A stretch of DNA of 64,000 bases, taken from the NCBI GenBank assembly GCA_965140555.1, contig OZ223259.1, forward strand, positions 1,426,001 to 1,490,000, written 5' to 3'. Shown here piece after piece: positions 17,973 through 26,444 of this stretch. The notes below the pieces were generated by a model that saw only the letters and a list, made by a program, of their open reading frames with translations, was not told the DNA's origin and searched no databases. The stretch is from UBA1351 sp965140555. GTDB lineage: Bacteria > Bacillota > Clostridia > Lachnospirales > Vallitaleaceae. Within the stretch, counting starts at the first letter, position 1, and every line of letters begins with the position of its first letter. A program made the position numbers and the translations under genes.

Positions 17973-19742
17973 TCACTCTAGCACAGCCTTAATCCGTCGT
18001 ACTCCAGAGGATGAACTCTGTTCTTTAACAATATGAAACTGTCCCAATTCAGACGTATTCTTGACATGGGGCCCTCCACAAATCTCCATAGAATAGCCTT
18101 TAATCTGATAAACTTTGACTTCCTCACTATATTTGGATTCAAAAATACCAATAGCGCCTCGTTCCTTTGCTTCATCAATGGACATCTCCAAACACTCCAC
18201 CTCGACACCTCGATTAATCGCTTCATTGACAAAAGATTCAACCGCTCTTATCTCCTCTTCTGTCATTTTTCGATTCCACGAAAAATCAAATCGTAGTCTT
18301 TCAGCATTGATATGACTGCCTCTTTGGAATACCGACTCACCTAGTACCTTCCGCAAACCCGCATTCAATAAGTGTGTCGCCGTATGTAATTGAATACTGT
18401 TCTCATTTCTTTCTGCTAGGCCACCTTTAAACTTTCCGGCGCCTCCTCTTCTTGATTTTTCTTGATGCTCCTTATAACATAGGTTAAACCCAATTGTGTC
18501 CACTTTTTTATTCTGCTCTTCTGCCAGTTCAATCGTCAGCTCTAGGGGAAATCCATAGGTATCGTACAATTTGAAAGCTTCTTCACCGGTTAACGCTTCG
18601 TTTTGTCCCAAATCATCTAACATACGACCTGCCACCTTCAATCCGCTACTTAGTGTTTTATGAAATCTATCATATTCTTTCCCCAAAGCAGACTTAATAT
18701 ACCCCTGCATTTCTTCCAAATGTGGGTATGCCTCTTTATAACCATCAATAACGACATCTGCCAAATCCGGTAAAATATTATCCGAAATGCCATAATGTAA
18801 TATGTTTCGAATAGCTCTGCGTATAAGACGCCTTAGAATATATCCTTGTTCTCCATTCGAGGGCACAATCTTCGCCGGATCTGCTAGTATAAAAACAGAA
18901 GCTCTAATATGTTCAACAATAACTCTATAGCGCTTTTTTGTCTTCTCACTATACGTTATACCGATTAATCGTTCTAGGGCATTAATAATGGGAAGAAACA
19001 AATCTGTTTCATAGACATTCTCAAGATTATTTGCAAAAAGCAGCAAACGTTCAAATCCAAGGCCGACATCAATATTTTTTTGCTCTAACTCTGTTAATGT
19101 TCCGTCTTTATCTTTATGGTAGGTCATAAACACGTTATTCCCAAGTTCCATATACTTTCCGCAGCTACAGGATGGGCCACAGTCCGGACCGCAATCCGGC
19201 AAATCATTAATATAAAACATCTCTGAATCCGGGCCACAGGGTCCTGTCTCACCTGCCGGTCCCCACCAATTCTCATCGTCCCCATAATAATAAATATGCT
19301 CTTTATTAACCCCTAGCTCAAGCCATGTTTGGGCTGCCTCTGTATCTTGCCCCACCTTTCCATTTCCTTTATAAACAGTCACTGCTATTTTCTCCTGAGA
19401 TATCCCCAACTTTTCTGTAAGAAATGTATAACTCATCTCAATCGCTTCTCTCTTGAAATAGTCCCCTAAGGACCAATTACCCAACATTTCAAACACCGTT
19501 AAGTGACAGTCATCACCAACTTCGTCAATATCACCTGTTCGGACACAGCGTTGTACATTGACCAACCGCTTTCCTTCCGGATGTTTTTTACCTAATAAGT
19601 AAGGAATCAATGGTTGCATTCCGGCAGTTGTATATAACACACTTGCATCATGTTCCGGTATGAGGGATGCAGCGGCTGCAATTTTATGTCCTCTTTCTGT
19701 ATAATAGTTTAAATAAAGTTCTCTTAATTCATTTGCCTTCAT
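17973..19742 (-). CDS. alaS: Alanyl-tRNA synthetase, short form without C-Ala domain
   Basis: The frame opens at 19760, but the ATG at 19742 has GGAAAGGAAG before it and starts with the family MKANELRELYLNYY, giving 589 residues. The class II catalytic core is complete (TTAGMQPLIPYLLG, VQRCVRTGDIDEVG, FEMLGNWSLGDYFK). A Cys-rich insertion, CGPDCGPSCSCG, occurs near 190-205. The editing domain has HTATHLLN (HxxxH) and CGGPHV (CxxxH) zinc ligands. The protein then stops, about 280 residues short of a normal AlaRS: the C-terminal oligomerisation domain is absent. It is controlled by the T-box upstream. It may be a second AlaRS or the sole one. Confidence 0.9.
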   Translation of the reverse strand: MKANELRELYLNYYTERGHKIAAAASLIPEHDASVLYTTAGMQPLIPYLLGKKHPEGKRLVNVQRCVRTGDIDEVGDDCHLTVFEMLGNWSLGDYFKREAIEMSYTFLTEKLGISQEKIAVTVYKGNGKVGQDTEAAQTWLELGVNKEHIYYYGDDENWWGPAGETGPCGPDSEMFYINDLPDCGPDCGPSCSCGKYMELGNNVFMTYHKDKDGTLTELEQKNIDVGLGFERLLLFANNLENVYETDLFLPIINALERLIGITYSEKTKKRYRVIVEHIRASVFILADPAKIVPSNGEQGYILRRLIRRAIRNILHYGISDNILPDLADVVIDGYKEAYPHLEEMQGYIKSALGKEYDRFHKTLSSGLKVAGRMLDDLGQNEALTGEEAFKLYDTYGFPLELTIELAEEQNKKVDTIGFNLCYKEHQEKSRRGGAGKFKGGLAERNENSIQLHTATHLLNAGLRKVLGESVFQRGSHINAERLRFDFSWNRKMTEEEIRAVESFVNEAINRGVEVECLEMSIDEAKERGAIGIFESKYSEEVKVYQIKGYSMEICGGPHVKNTSELGQFHIVKEQSSSSGVRRIKAVLE

Positions 19743-19803
19743 GCGCTTCTTCCTTTCCATAAAAAACTGATTGATTGTATGTGTTTATTTGGTACCTAGA
19801 GCA

Positions 19804-19836
19804 CAAAAAAACCCTAAGCTATGACTAGCTTAGGGC
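19804..19836 (-). terminator. Intrinsic terminator of the alaS T-box
   Basis: CCCTAAGCTA and TAGCTTAGGG form a perfect 10-bp stem with a GTCA loop, followed by seven T on the minus strand. The competing antiterminator is the T-box sequence just upstream. Confidence 0.93.
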
Positions 19837-20060
19837 GAATATACATCCGTGGTACCACCTAATTTCAGAGAAACTCTGCACTCTGCATGTACGGGTTATA
19901 AACCGATACACTCTCCTATGATAACGGTGGATTTCCGTTGAAGCCTACTATGATTTCGGTTCAAAGCTCCAAGACTGCTTCAATACACATACTGTAAAGG
20001 TTCGCACCAACCACCTTCTCTCTGAACACTATACTGTATCTACTCTTTCTCTTCGTCGCC
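19804..20060 (-). promoter_or_regulatory. T-box riboswitch, alanine-specific
   Basis: Read on the minus strand, the leader contains the AG-bulge region GAGAGAAGG, the Stem I apical GTGCGAACC, and the specifier context TGAA-GCA-GTCTTGGAGC. GCA at 19976-19978 therefore reads as an alanine codon. It then has the conserved T-box AGGTGGTACCACGG (19847-19860) and finally the terminator hairpin. Uncharged tRNA-Ala should pair with GCA and the T-box and allow read-through into alaS. The 5' boundary is approximate. Confidence 0.93.
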
Positions 20061-20100
20061 TTTAGATTAATTTAAATTATCTTAACATCCACTTTTTAAG

Positions 20101-20594
20101 ATGTCAACTATTATTATCCTTTCCATGGTTCAACTGTTTATTGATTTTCAATGGACATATCGAAACATGCAGCGACAATATGATTTACTTTTGGAGAAAA
20201 ATGATTTAAGCGAATCTCGTTTTATTATTCTAATGTTTTTGTATCAAGCCTCGGAACATACCTTATCACCATCTGTCATTGCTGACAAACTAGTGTGCTG
20301 GCACGTTCGTATTTGAATTAATTATGCTGCATATTTTTTCATAGGCAAGGCGCTGGAATGAGGCGATGCGGTGGCATCGTCGATTGACAGCAACGATGTC
20401 CTATGGGAAAATAGGCAAATAATTAGTCTATTTATGAACGTGTCAGTACACTAGGCGCAACACGTGCAACCGTCAGTAAACTTATTAAAGGTATGGAATC
20501 AAAGTCATGGATTACAAAGCATTCTTCATCAGAAGATAAACGCGCCTTCTTGATATTCGTAACGCTCCACCCCACATTAAGAAAGATCAAATAA
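20101..20594 (+). pseudogene. MarR-family regulator interrupted by a MITE
   Basis: The frame from 20101 encodes a MarR-like start (LSESRFIILMFLYQASEHTLSPSVIADKL), broken at 20290 by a 157-bp insertion. After the insertion the same frame resumes at 20451 with GATRATVSKLIKGMESK and SEDKRAFLIFVT, the winged-helix recognition helix and wing, then stops at 20592-20594. Removing the element plus one CTAG copy rejoins ADKL to GATRATV exactly. The rebuilt protein is about 110 residues against the usual 140-150. With its odd N-terminus and early stop, the gene is probably decayed at both ends as well. It is one of only two plus-strand genes. Confidence 0.85.
20294..20450. mobile_element. MITE family A, copy 1 (157 bp)
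   Basis: The element lies between two CTAG copies (20290-20293 and 20451-20454) inside the MarR gene. It has about 31-bp imperfect terminal inverted repeats: left end TGTGCTGGCACGTTC, right end (reverse) TGTACTGACACGTTC. Its centre is a 76-base core from ATAGGCAAGGCG to GGAAAATAGGC, with internal hairpins (GATGC/GCATC and CATCGT/ACGATG). It has no coding capacity. The second copy is at 56545-56700. Four-base YTAR duplication is typical of IS5-type transposases (established for that family), but the helper here is not known. Confidence 0.88.
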
Positions 20595-20608
20595 AAGGGG
20601 CACTGGCT

Positions 20609-21148
20609 TCATCTATTCAGTGACTCCCTCACTAATTCTTTTTCCATACGAATATCATCCGTCCAACTGTCCGGAATATAGGTGAACGCTTTAATTCTAT
20701 GAAAGGCTGTATACCCCATCTTTTCATAAAAATGAATAGCTCGCTTGTTGGATTCAAACACGCCTAGTTCCATACGTTTTATCCCTAATTCCACGGCACG
20801 TTGTTCTATAAACCGAATGGCCTCTTGAGCTACTCCCGCGCCTTGATAAGACGCTTCTCCTATTATGATACTCAGCCACCCTGTCCTCGGTTCTTTTTTG
20901 ATAACATGATTCGGATTAATATCTAATCCAACCTCACCAACCGGTTGATTCTCAACACATATCAAATAGGTCTCTTTTTGACCCTCCATGTGCTCAAACG
21001 CTTCTCTTAATTCTCTTGGCGTTTTATCCGGCATGGGTTTTTCATCAAAATTCACACCTATATAATACTTGAATCGAGGATCATTGTACCACGTTGCAAG
21101 TAACTCAAAAGCGTCTATATCCTCTGCCCTTACTTGTTTAAATTCCAT
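20609..21148 (-). CDS. GNAT family N-acetyltransferase (RimJ/RimL-like)
   Basis: A 179-residue single-domain acetyltransferase. The acetyl-CoA pyrophosphate loop is visible in IIIGEASYQGAGVAQEAI, and the C-terminal ESNKRAIHFYEKMGY is the standard GNAT motif B. GGAGG is placed nine bases before the ATG. The substrate is unknown. It lies between the broken MarR gene and the FtsX transporter, with no evident operon partner. Confidence 0.88.
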   Translation of the reverse strand: MEFKQVRAEDIDAFELLATWYNDPRFKYYIGVNFDEKPMPDKTPRELREAFEHMEGQKETYLICVENQPVGEVGLDINPNHVIKKEPRTGWLSIIIGEASYQGAGVAQEAIRFIEQRAVELGIKRMELGVFESNKRAIHFYEKMGYTAFHRIKAFTYIPDSWTDDIRMEKELVRESLNR

Positions 21149-21242
21149 CTTATGGGTCCTCCTTTTTATAAATCATTGCACTGCAACAATTATCGACTAC
21201 CCTCATTATAGGCTATCCCAAAAAAAATGGAAAATGAAACAT

Positions 21243-23753
21243 TTATTCAAATGCTCTTAATCTTTCGACAACAGATTCTTTATTTAATTGTCGCGTCATA
21301 AAAAATGCAATCGTCGCGCACATTCCAACCATAAATAGAAGAATAAGCAAAAAGTGTGCTCCAAATAGTATTGAATTGAACCCTGTAAACGAAGAGGAAG
21401 ATGCTACTTTTACTGTAAGATAGCCTCCCACAACGAACATAATCCCTGCTGACATACTACAAAGCTTTAAACTATTTTTAAAAAGGAATCTCCAAAGTTG
21501 TTTTTTGGTCATGCCCACCGCCTGGAAAATGAGAATGCTCTTTTTCTGGGCAAGCACATCTGTAATCAGCGTATTCACCATATTCGATACTCCTATAATC
21601 CCCAACACTAGCGCCAAAAAGAGCCCTAAAATTGTAATAGCTGTTTTACGATGCATATAATAGCCTCTATCTTCATATCGGGAATCCATCTGCAATTGTG
21701 TATTATGTTCTTTCCTCAACAAATCGGTGATATCAGCTATCTGTTCCTCCTTAAAGTCATTCTTTGAAATAATCTGTATACTTGATATACGCTCATCATA
21801 ATCGGGGTATATCGACTGAAAAAGGGTATCCGGCATTATAATATTACTATACCCGATGCTCCCTGTACTATAGTTATCCGATTTTTCTAGAACAGCCATT
21901 ACGGTTAACTCTTTTGTTGTATACGTTCCGATGCTGTCATCATAAAAAGATAATGCCAAGACATCACCTTCATGAATCTTACTACTCGCATCAATTTGAT
22001 GATCGGTTATATTCAAATAGTCCACATCCTGATATAAGATATAGCTGCCTGATTCAAATTTTTCAGCATCCAGATGTCCTTCCTTGAGACTTATATAAGT
22101 AGCTTCCTTTTCCAATCTTCGCGTTGGTAAACCACAGATTTTCAACTTTACATTCCCATTAGGTAATAAATGAACAAAATCATGACTTCCTTGCAAACGG
22201 GCAATCGCCTCAACTTCTTCTTTTAATTTCCCGTCCAGTTTAACTTCTGCCAAAAACCCCTCATACATTTTTTGAGAAGCAATTTCTATCAAGTCCGGCA
22301 TCGTTTTTGCTTGGTATATTACATCCACCTTCTCAACAAAAGGCAATGCCTGTATAGCAGAAGGTAACTCCCTTGAAATCGGGTTATAGGGATCATCTAA
22401 TTCCCAGAAAGTGCCTTTATGGGTAATTCGAACCTCTTCTTGATTGTATCGTTCAACCATCTTATCGACACGATATCCGAACGTCACATTACATACCGTC
22501 AAAAAAATCATACCACTCAATGCAAATGAAATAATAGTAAACACTTTATTTTTATGGCGTGGGCTAAAGCGAGCCGCTTCAACGGGCGAATAAGATGCTG
22601 CTTTGCGAAGTGTTCTATTGCAACTGATCCAAACCGTTAGCCAAGAAAATAAGATCGTAAACACTAAGACCAACCAAAGATTAGGTGCCTTATAGAAAAG
22701 ATAGTACTCTGTCATTCGAAGGACCTCAGGAGCTAATAGCAGCCCCACCCCATATCCAATAAGAATCCCCCCAAAAATACCTATGCACGCCAAAAAACGT
22801 ATTTGCTTCATATACATGGACCGAAGCTGTTTTTTTGTAGTTCCAATCGTTTTCATCATTCCAAACCATCGAACATCTGATGCCAAAGAAATAGAAAAAA
22901 CATTATGAATCAAAAAATAACCACTCATCATAATCAGAAATATGAAGAAAAGCAAAGGTAGTGCTAGCATAAGTGAGTACACAAATTCCATATAGTGCCT
23001 TGTTTGACCAGAATGAGCATTGACTTGTTCTGCCAATTTCGACAATTCATCAAAAACATCGCTTTTTAACAAAAGGGGATTTAGATTGTTGAATTTAACA
23101 TATATCAGATTCTGATCTTTAGATAATTCCGGATTATATGCGTCGATAAACCCTTGAGATGTATAGATTTCTTCATAGAAACTGCTAAGATTTACTAATG
23201 GGTTTTTATAGATTCCACACACTTCCATAGTTATTTCAGTCTCAATCTCTTTACCGTCTTGTAATACCACGACTACTAAAGGAAGTCTTTCCCCTAACTC
23301 TTGTATTTCCAACTTTTCTGCAAGGGAATCTGAAATCAGTATCTGTGTGTGTTCTTTCGGTAATTCTCCTTTATCCAAGGTAATATAGTTATGCGCATAG
23401 AATGCCTTATCCGGTGCAAACAATTCCGTCTGTATACCTGTAAACGCATCATTATGTAAGGATGATGTACTACATTTTCTCACATAATCCGCCCATGCAA
23501 TCTGATCTTGTAATAAAACTTTTTCATAAGTCTCTTCACTACCAATTAGTGCTCCGTCTGCCCCAGGTCCCGGAGAGGCCAATGAAGATTCATGCATCGT
23601 TGTAAAGAAACTGAATCCTGCGGTTAATACAAAGGAAATTAAGACCGTCGTCAAAAAGATTGAGGTGACAATAATCCAATTACGCTTTCGATTGGCCTTC
23701 ATGTTTTTTATTGCAAGTCTTTTTGTTATTTTCATATTATTATTCTCAAACAC
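21243..23753 (-). CDS. FtsX-type ABC transporter permease
   Basis: An 836-residue permease starting at GTG, with GGGAGG six bases upstream. After a first span (residues 28-50) comes a large extracytoplasmic domain of about 200 residues, then an FtsX cluster of three spans with the MMKTIGTTKKQLRSMYMKQ cytoplasmic motif. A further span precedes a second large outer domain (about 435-680), followed by another FtsX cluster with IFQAVGMTKKQLWRFLFKN. Two FtsX domains with long outer loops fit peptide-sensing, lipoprotein-release or antimicrobial-resistance transporters. It begins 15 bases after its ATPase gene, and the adjacent two-component system suggests antimicrobial or envelope-stress response (inference). 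Confidence 0.88.
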   Translation of the reverse strand: MFENNNMKITKRLAIKNMKANRKRNWIIVTSIFLTTVLISFVLTAGFSFFTTMHESSLASPGPGADGALIGSEETYEKVLLQDQIAWADYVRKCSTSSLHNDAFTGIQTELFAPDKAFYAHNYITLDKGELPKEHTQILISDSLAEKLEIQELGERLPLVVVVLQDGKEIETEITMEVCGIYKNPLVNLSSFYEEIYTSQGFIDAYNPELSKDQNLIYVKFNNLNPLLLKSDVFDELSKLAEQVNAHSGQTRHYMEFVYSLMLALPLLFFIFLIMMSGYFLIHNVFSISLASDVRWFGMMKTIGTTKKQLRSMYMKQIRFLACIGIFGGILIGYGVGLLLAPEVLRMTEYYLFYKAPNLWLVLVFTILFSWLTVWISCNRTLRKAASYSPVEAARFSPRHKNKVFTIISFALSGMIFLTVCNVTFGYRVDKMVERYNQEEVRITHKGTFWELDDPYNPISRELPSAIQALPFVEKVDVIYQAKTMPDLIEIASQKMYEGFLAEVKLDGKLKEEVEAIARLQGSHDFVHLLPNGNVKLKICGLPTRRLEKEATYISLKEGHLDAEKFESGSYILYQDVDYLNITDHQIDASSKIHEGDVLALSFYDDSIGTYTTKELTVMAVLEKSDNYSTGSIGYSNIIMPDTLFQSIYPDYDERISSIQIISKNDFKEEQIADITDLLRKEHNTQLQMDSRYEDRGYYMHRKTAITILGLFLALVLGIIGVSNMVNTLITDVLAQKKSILIFQAVGMTKKQLWRFLFKNSLKLCSMSAGIMFVVGGYLTVKVASSSSFTGFNSILFGAHFLLILLFMVGMCATIAFFMTRQLNKESVVERLRAFE

Positions 23754-23768
23754 TGTTCTCCCTCCCCC

Positions 23769-24434
23769 TTATATGACAACCCGTCCGTCTTCAATTCGTA
23801 CAATACGATCCGCAAGTTGAGCTATTTCATTGTTATGTGTAATCATAACCATTGTCTGATAAAATTCCCTGCTTGTCATTTTAAGGAGTCCCATTACTTC
23901 CAAACTGGTCTTACTATCTAGATTTCCTGTTGGTTCATCTGCAAGAATAATGGCAGGTTTGGCCGCCAATGCTCTCGCAATGGCAACGCGCTGTTGCTGA
24001 CCACCCGATAGCTTATTGGGTAAATTGTTCAGTTTTTCTGTCAAACCTAACATCTGTACTATCTTATTAATATAGTCTTTATCCGGCTTATCCCCATCAA
24101 GTTCAATAGGAAGAACAATATTTTCATAAACGTTCAAAATCGGAACGAGATTATAGCTCTGAAAAATAAACCCAATATTTCTGCGCCTGAAAACAGTCAA
24201 CTGATCGTCATTCATTTGGGATAGTTCCTTTTCCCTCACTTCCACACTTCCTGATGTCGGCGTATCCAATCCACCCAGCATGTGTAACAACGTGGATTTA
24301 CCACTTCCGGATGTGCCTACAATAGCCACAAATTCTCCCTGTTCTATCGTTAAGGTAACCCCGTCTAATGCTTTTACACAATTTATATCCGTTCCATAAT
24401 ACTTTTTCAGCCCATCTGTTTTTAATATGCTCAC
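23769..24434 (-). CDS. ABC transporter ATP-binding protein (MacB/BceA type)
   Basis: The frame is open from 24485, but GTG at 24434 follows TAGGAGGG at good spacing and gives the family start SILKTDGLKKYYG (221 residues). Walker A is GTSGSGKST, the signature is LSGGQQQR, Walker B is IILADEPTGNLD, and the H-loop is in MVMITHNNE. It powers the FtsX permease encoded 15 bases downstream. The 139-base gap from the histidine-kinase gene contains a terminator, so this pair probably has its own promoter, perhaps one driven by the adjacent response regulator. Confidence 0.93.
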   Translation of the reverse strand: MSILKTDGLKKYYGTDINCVKALDGVTLTIEQGEFVAIVGTSGSGKSTLLHMLGGLDTPTSGSVEVREKELSQMNDDQLTVFRRRNIGFIFQSYNLVPILNVYENIVLPIELDGDKPDKDYINKIVQMLGLTEKLNNLPNKLSGGQQQRVAIARALAAKPAIILADEPTGNLDSKTSLEVMGLLKMTSREFYQTMVMITHNNEIAQLADRIVRIEDGRVVI

Positions 24435-24553
24435 TGTCAGCCCTCCTACTTTTGCATGATCTACTGTATTCACTCTATTGTACAAGGTAAATGTTACTCA
24501 AAAGTCTCAATTCAAAAAACAATTATCACATTTTTGATACATTCTCTTCTACT

Positions 24554-24580
24554 AAAAAAGACAGCTTTCAAAGCTATCTT
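24554..24580 (-). terminator. Terminator of the RR/HK operon
   Basis: AAGATAGCTTT and AAAGCTGTCTT pair around a minimal GA loop (reading AGATAGCTTTGAAAGCTGTC), followed by six T on the minus strand. The stem begins in the last codons of the kinase gene, so it separates the two-component operon from the transporter genes. Confidence 0.7.
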
Positions 24581-25605
24581 TTATTTTTAAGGAATACTGA
24601 AAATGTTGAACCTTTTCCGATTTCTGATTTTACTTGAATGTATCCTCCTTGTTTGGAGATAATTTCACGGCATAGGTAAAGACCAACACCAATGCCACTA
24701 AATTCGTGCACTGCATCTTCTCTATAGAAACGTTTAAATATCTGGGCATAGTGTTTCTCTAGGATTCCCCTCCCGTTGTCAGCAATATCAATTTTTGTTA
24801 CCGTTTCCCACTGTTCTACCGTCACGCATATTTGTCCTTCCGACGGCGTGTATTTGGTCGCATTATCTAAAATATTGAATATAGCTTCCGCTGTCCATTT
24901 TTTGTCATGAGGCACACGAATTGAGGCGTCACAGTCTACGATCACTTTAATTTTTTTCTCTTCTGCCATTCGCTCAATCCCTGAGAGTGCAAGCCCTAAG
25001 GTATCATAAATCGGTGCATCAGAAACCGCTAGGGTAATCACGCCGGTTTCTAGCCGTGACATTTTCACCATTGCCTGCATCAAAAAATCCAGCTTGTCTA
25101 TTTGCGTTCCCATTAATTCATGAAACTCTTGTGCTTTCTCCGGACTAAGCTGTCGCTCCAATAGTGTCGCATTATACATTTTCAGATTTGTTACCGGAGT
25201 TTTTACTTGATGGGAGATATCCGAAATTGTTTCTTGTATTGCTTTCTTTTCTTCCCGAATCTCACGTTTACTATTTCGCATAATCTCGTATAAGCGCTGA
25301 AGCTTATGGTTGAATTTCCCCATTAAGGTTTCAGATTCCAGATCAAAACGCAAGACTTCTTTCTCACTTATCAGCTGATCCATACATACATTTAAAGAAT
25401 CGGAAAATGCTCTCAACTTTCCTTTTATCATACGCATCAACACAATACCCAACAGAAGAACTAAGAGTGAGAATACTGTAGTCGCTCCAATAATAATCCG
25501 ATTTTGAGTATTATAAAGCATAATACTATGGAAACAAACTACAAGGATAAAATAAACGGAACCGACTCCTATATAGATTCTTTTTACCGTCAAGATGTTT
25601 TTCAC
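24574..25605 (-). CDS. Sensor histidine kinase, BceS-like intramembrane-sensing type
   Basis: A 343-residue kinase. Two spans (about residues 10-31 and 36-58) are joined by only a handful of residues outside, which is the layout of intramembrane-sensing kinases that get their signal from a partner ABC transporter. The dimerisation helix has the phospho-acceptor His132 in ISDISHQVKTPVT. The catalytic domain shows the N-box NILDNATKYT, the G1 box DNGRGI and GVGLYLCREI. It overlaps its response-regulator gene by four bases (ATGA). The FtsX transporter downstream is the natural sensor partner. Confidence 0.92.
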   Translation of the reverse strand: MKNILTVKRIYIGVGSVYFILVVCFHSIMLYNTQNRIIIGATTVFSLLVLLLGIVLMRMIKGKLRAFSDSLNVCMDQLISEKEVLRFDLESETLMGKFNHKLQRLYEIMRNSKREIREEKKAIQETISDISHQVKTPVTNLKMYNATLLERQLSPEKAQEFHELMGTQIDKLDFLMQAMVKMSRLETGVITLAVSDAPIYDTLGLALSGIERMAEEKKIKVIVDCDASIRVPHDKKWTAEAIFNILDNATKYTPSEGQICVTVEQWETVTKIDIADNGRGILEKHYAQIFKRFYREDAVHEFSGIGVGLYLCREIISKQGGYIQVKSEIGKGSTFSVFLKNKR

Positions 25606-26282
25606 GCCTTATCACCTACCCATAGATACCCCATACTATACACTGTTTTGATATATTTCCTATCCCCTGTCTCGATCTTGTTTCTCAAGCGATTAATGTT
25701 AACCGTCAAAACATGTTCATCAACGAAATTCGCATCTACATCGTATAATTTCTCCATGAGCAGCTGCCGAGTAAGTAGTATTCCGGGATTATGTATAAAA
25801 ACTTTTAGAATTTTATACTCTGTAGGCGTAATAACAATCGGTTCATCCTCTATGGTTACTGTCAACTTATCGAAATCTACTGCAAGATCCCCACAACGAT
25901 ATTGATTTTGGTTTGCCGATTTTCCTGATCGTTTCAAAACAGCAGCGACCTTTTTTCTTAGGATATTAATATTAAACGGTTTTGTAACATAATCATCTGC
26001 ACCTAAATCAAAACCTTTCATGACATCTGCCTCCAAATCACGTGCAGTCAAAAAAATCACCGGAAGATCCTGTACTGCTCGTACCTGCCTGCACAGTTCA
26101 AAACCATCTCCATCGGGCAGATTTACATCCAGTATCATCAAATCACAGACTACATTCTTTATCGCTTCCAACGCCTCTGCCATCCCATGTACAGGAATAG
26201 CTTTGTATCCATCAAGTTCAAGGTTATAGCACAAACCTGAATTCAACATCACATCATCTTCCACCACAATAATTTGTCTCAT
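25602..26282 (-). CDS. OmpR-family response regulator
   Basis: The ATG at 26282 is chosen because AAGGATGG lies eight bases upstream; the ATG nine bases earlier overlaps that ribosome site. The 226-residue product has a receiver domain with the acidic pair EDD, phospho-acceptor Asp52 (LMILDVNLPDGDG) and Lys in DDYVTKPF. A C-terminal winged helix follows, with ITPTEYKILKVF and DEHVLTVNINRLRNKIE. It is the first gene of the two-component operon and probably controls the ABC genes downstream. Confidence 0.93.
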   Translation of the reverse strand: MRQIIVVEDDVMLNSGLCYNLELDGYKAIPVHGMAEALEAIKNVVCDLMILDVNLPDGDGFELCRQVRAVQDLPVIFLTARDLEADVMKGFDLGADDYVTKPFNINILRKKVAAVLKRSGKSANQNQYRCGDLAVDFDKLTVTIEDEPIVITPTEYKILKVFIHNPGILLTRQLLMEKLYDVDANFVDEHVLTVNINRLRNKIETGDRKYIKTVYSMGYLWVGDKA

Positions 26283-26383
26283 TATATCCATCCTTTTTCT
26301 TCCAAACTAAGTCCATTATACCCATCTACGAATAGTTTTCATTCATTGTAATTATTATACCACGTATATCGTCCCTACAAAAA

Positions 26384-26425
26384 AAGCCTCATATATAAAC
26401 CTTTCGGCTCATATATGAGACTCCC
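26384..26425 (-). terminator. Terminator of the LplC-like permease gene
   Basis: GTCTCATATATGAG and the facing TATATATGAGGC segment pair around CCGAAAGG, and seven T follow on the minus strand. It lies about 20 bases after the permease stop and before the response-regulator promoter region. Confidence 0.8.
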
Positions 26426-26444
26426 TTTTCATTTAATCCGCTGC

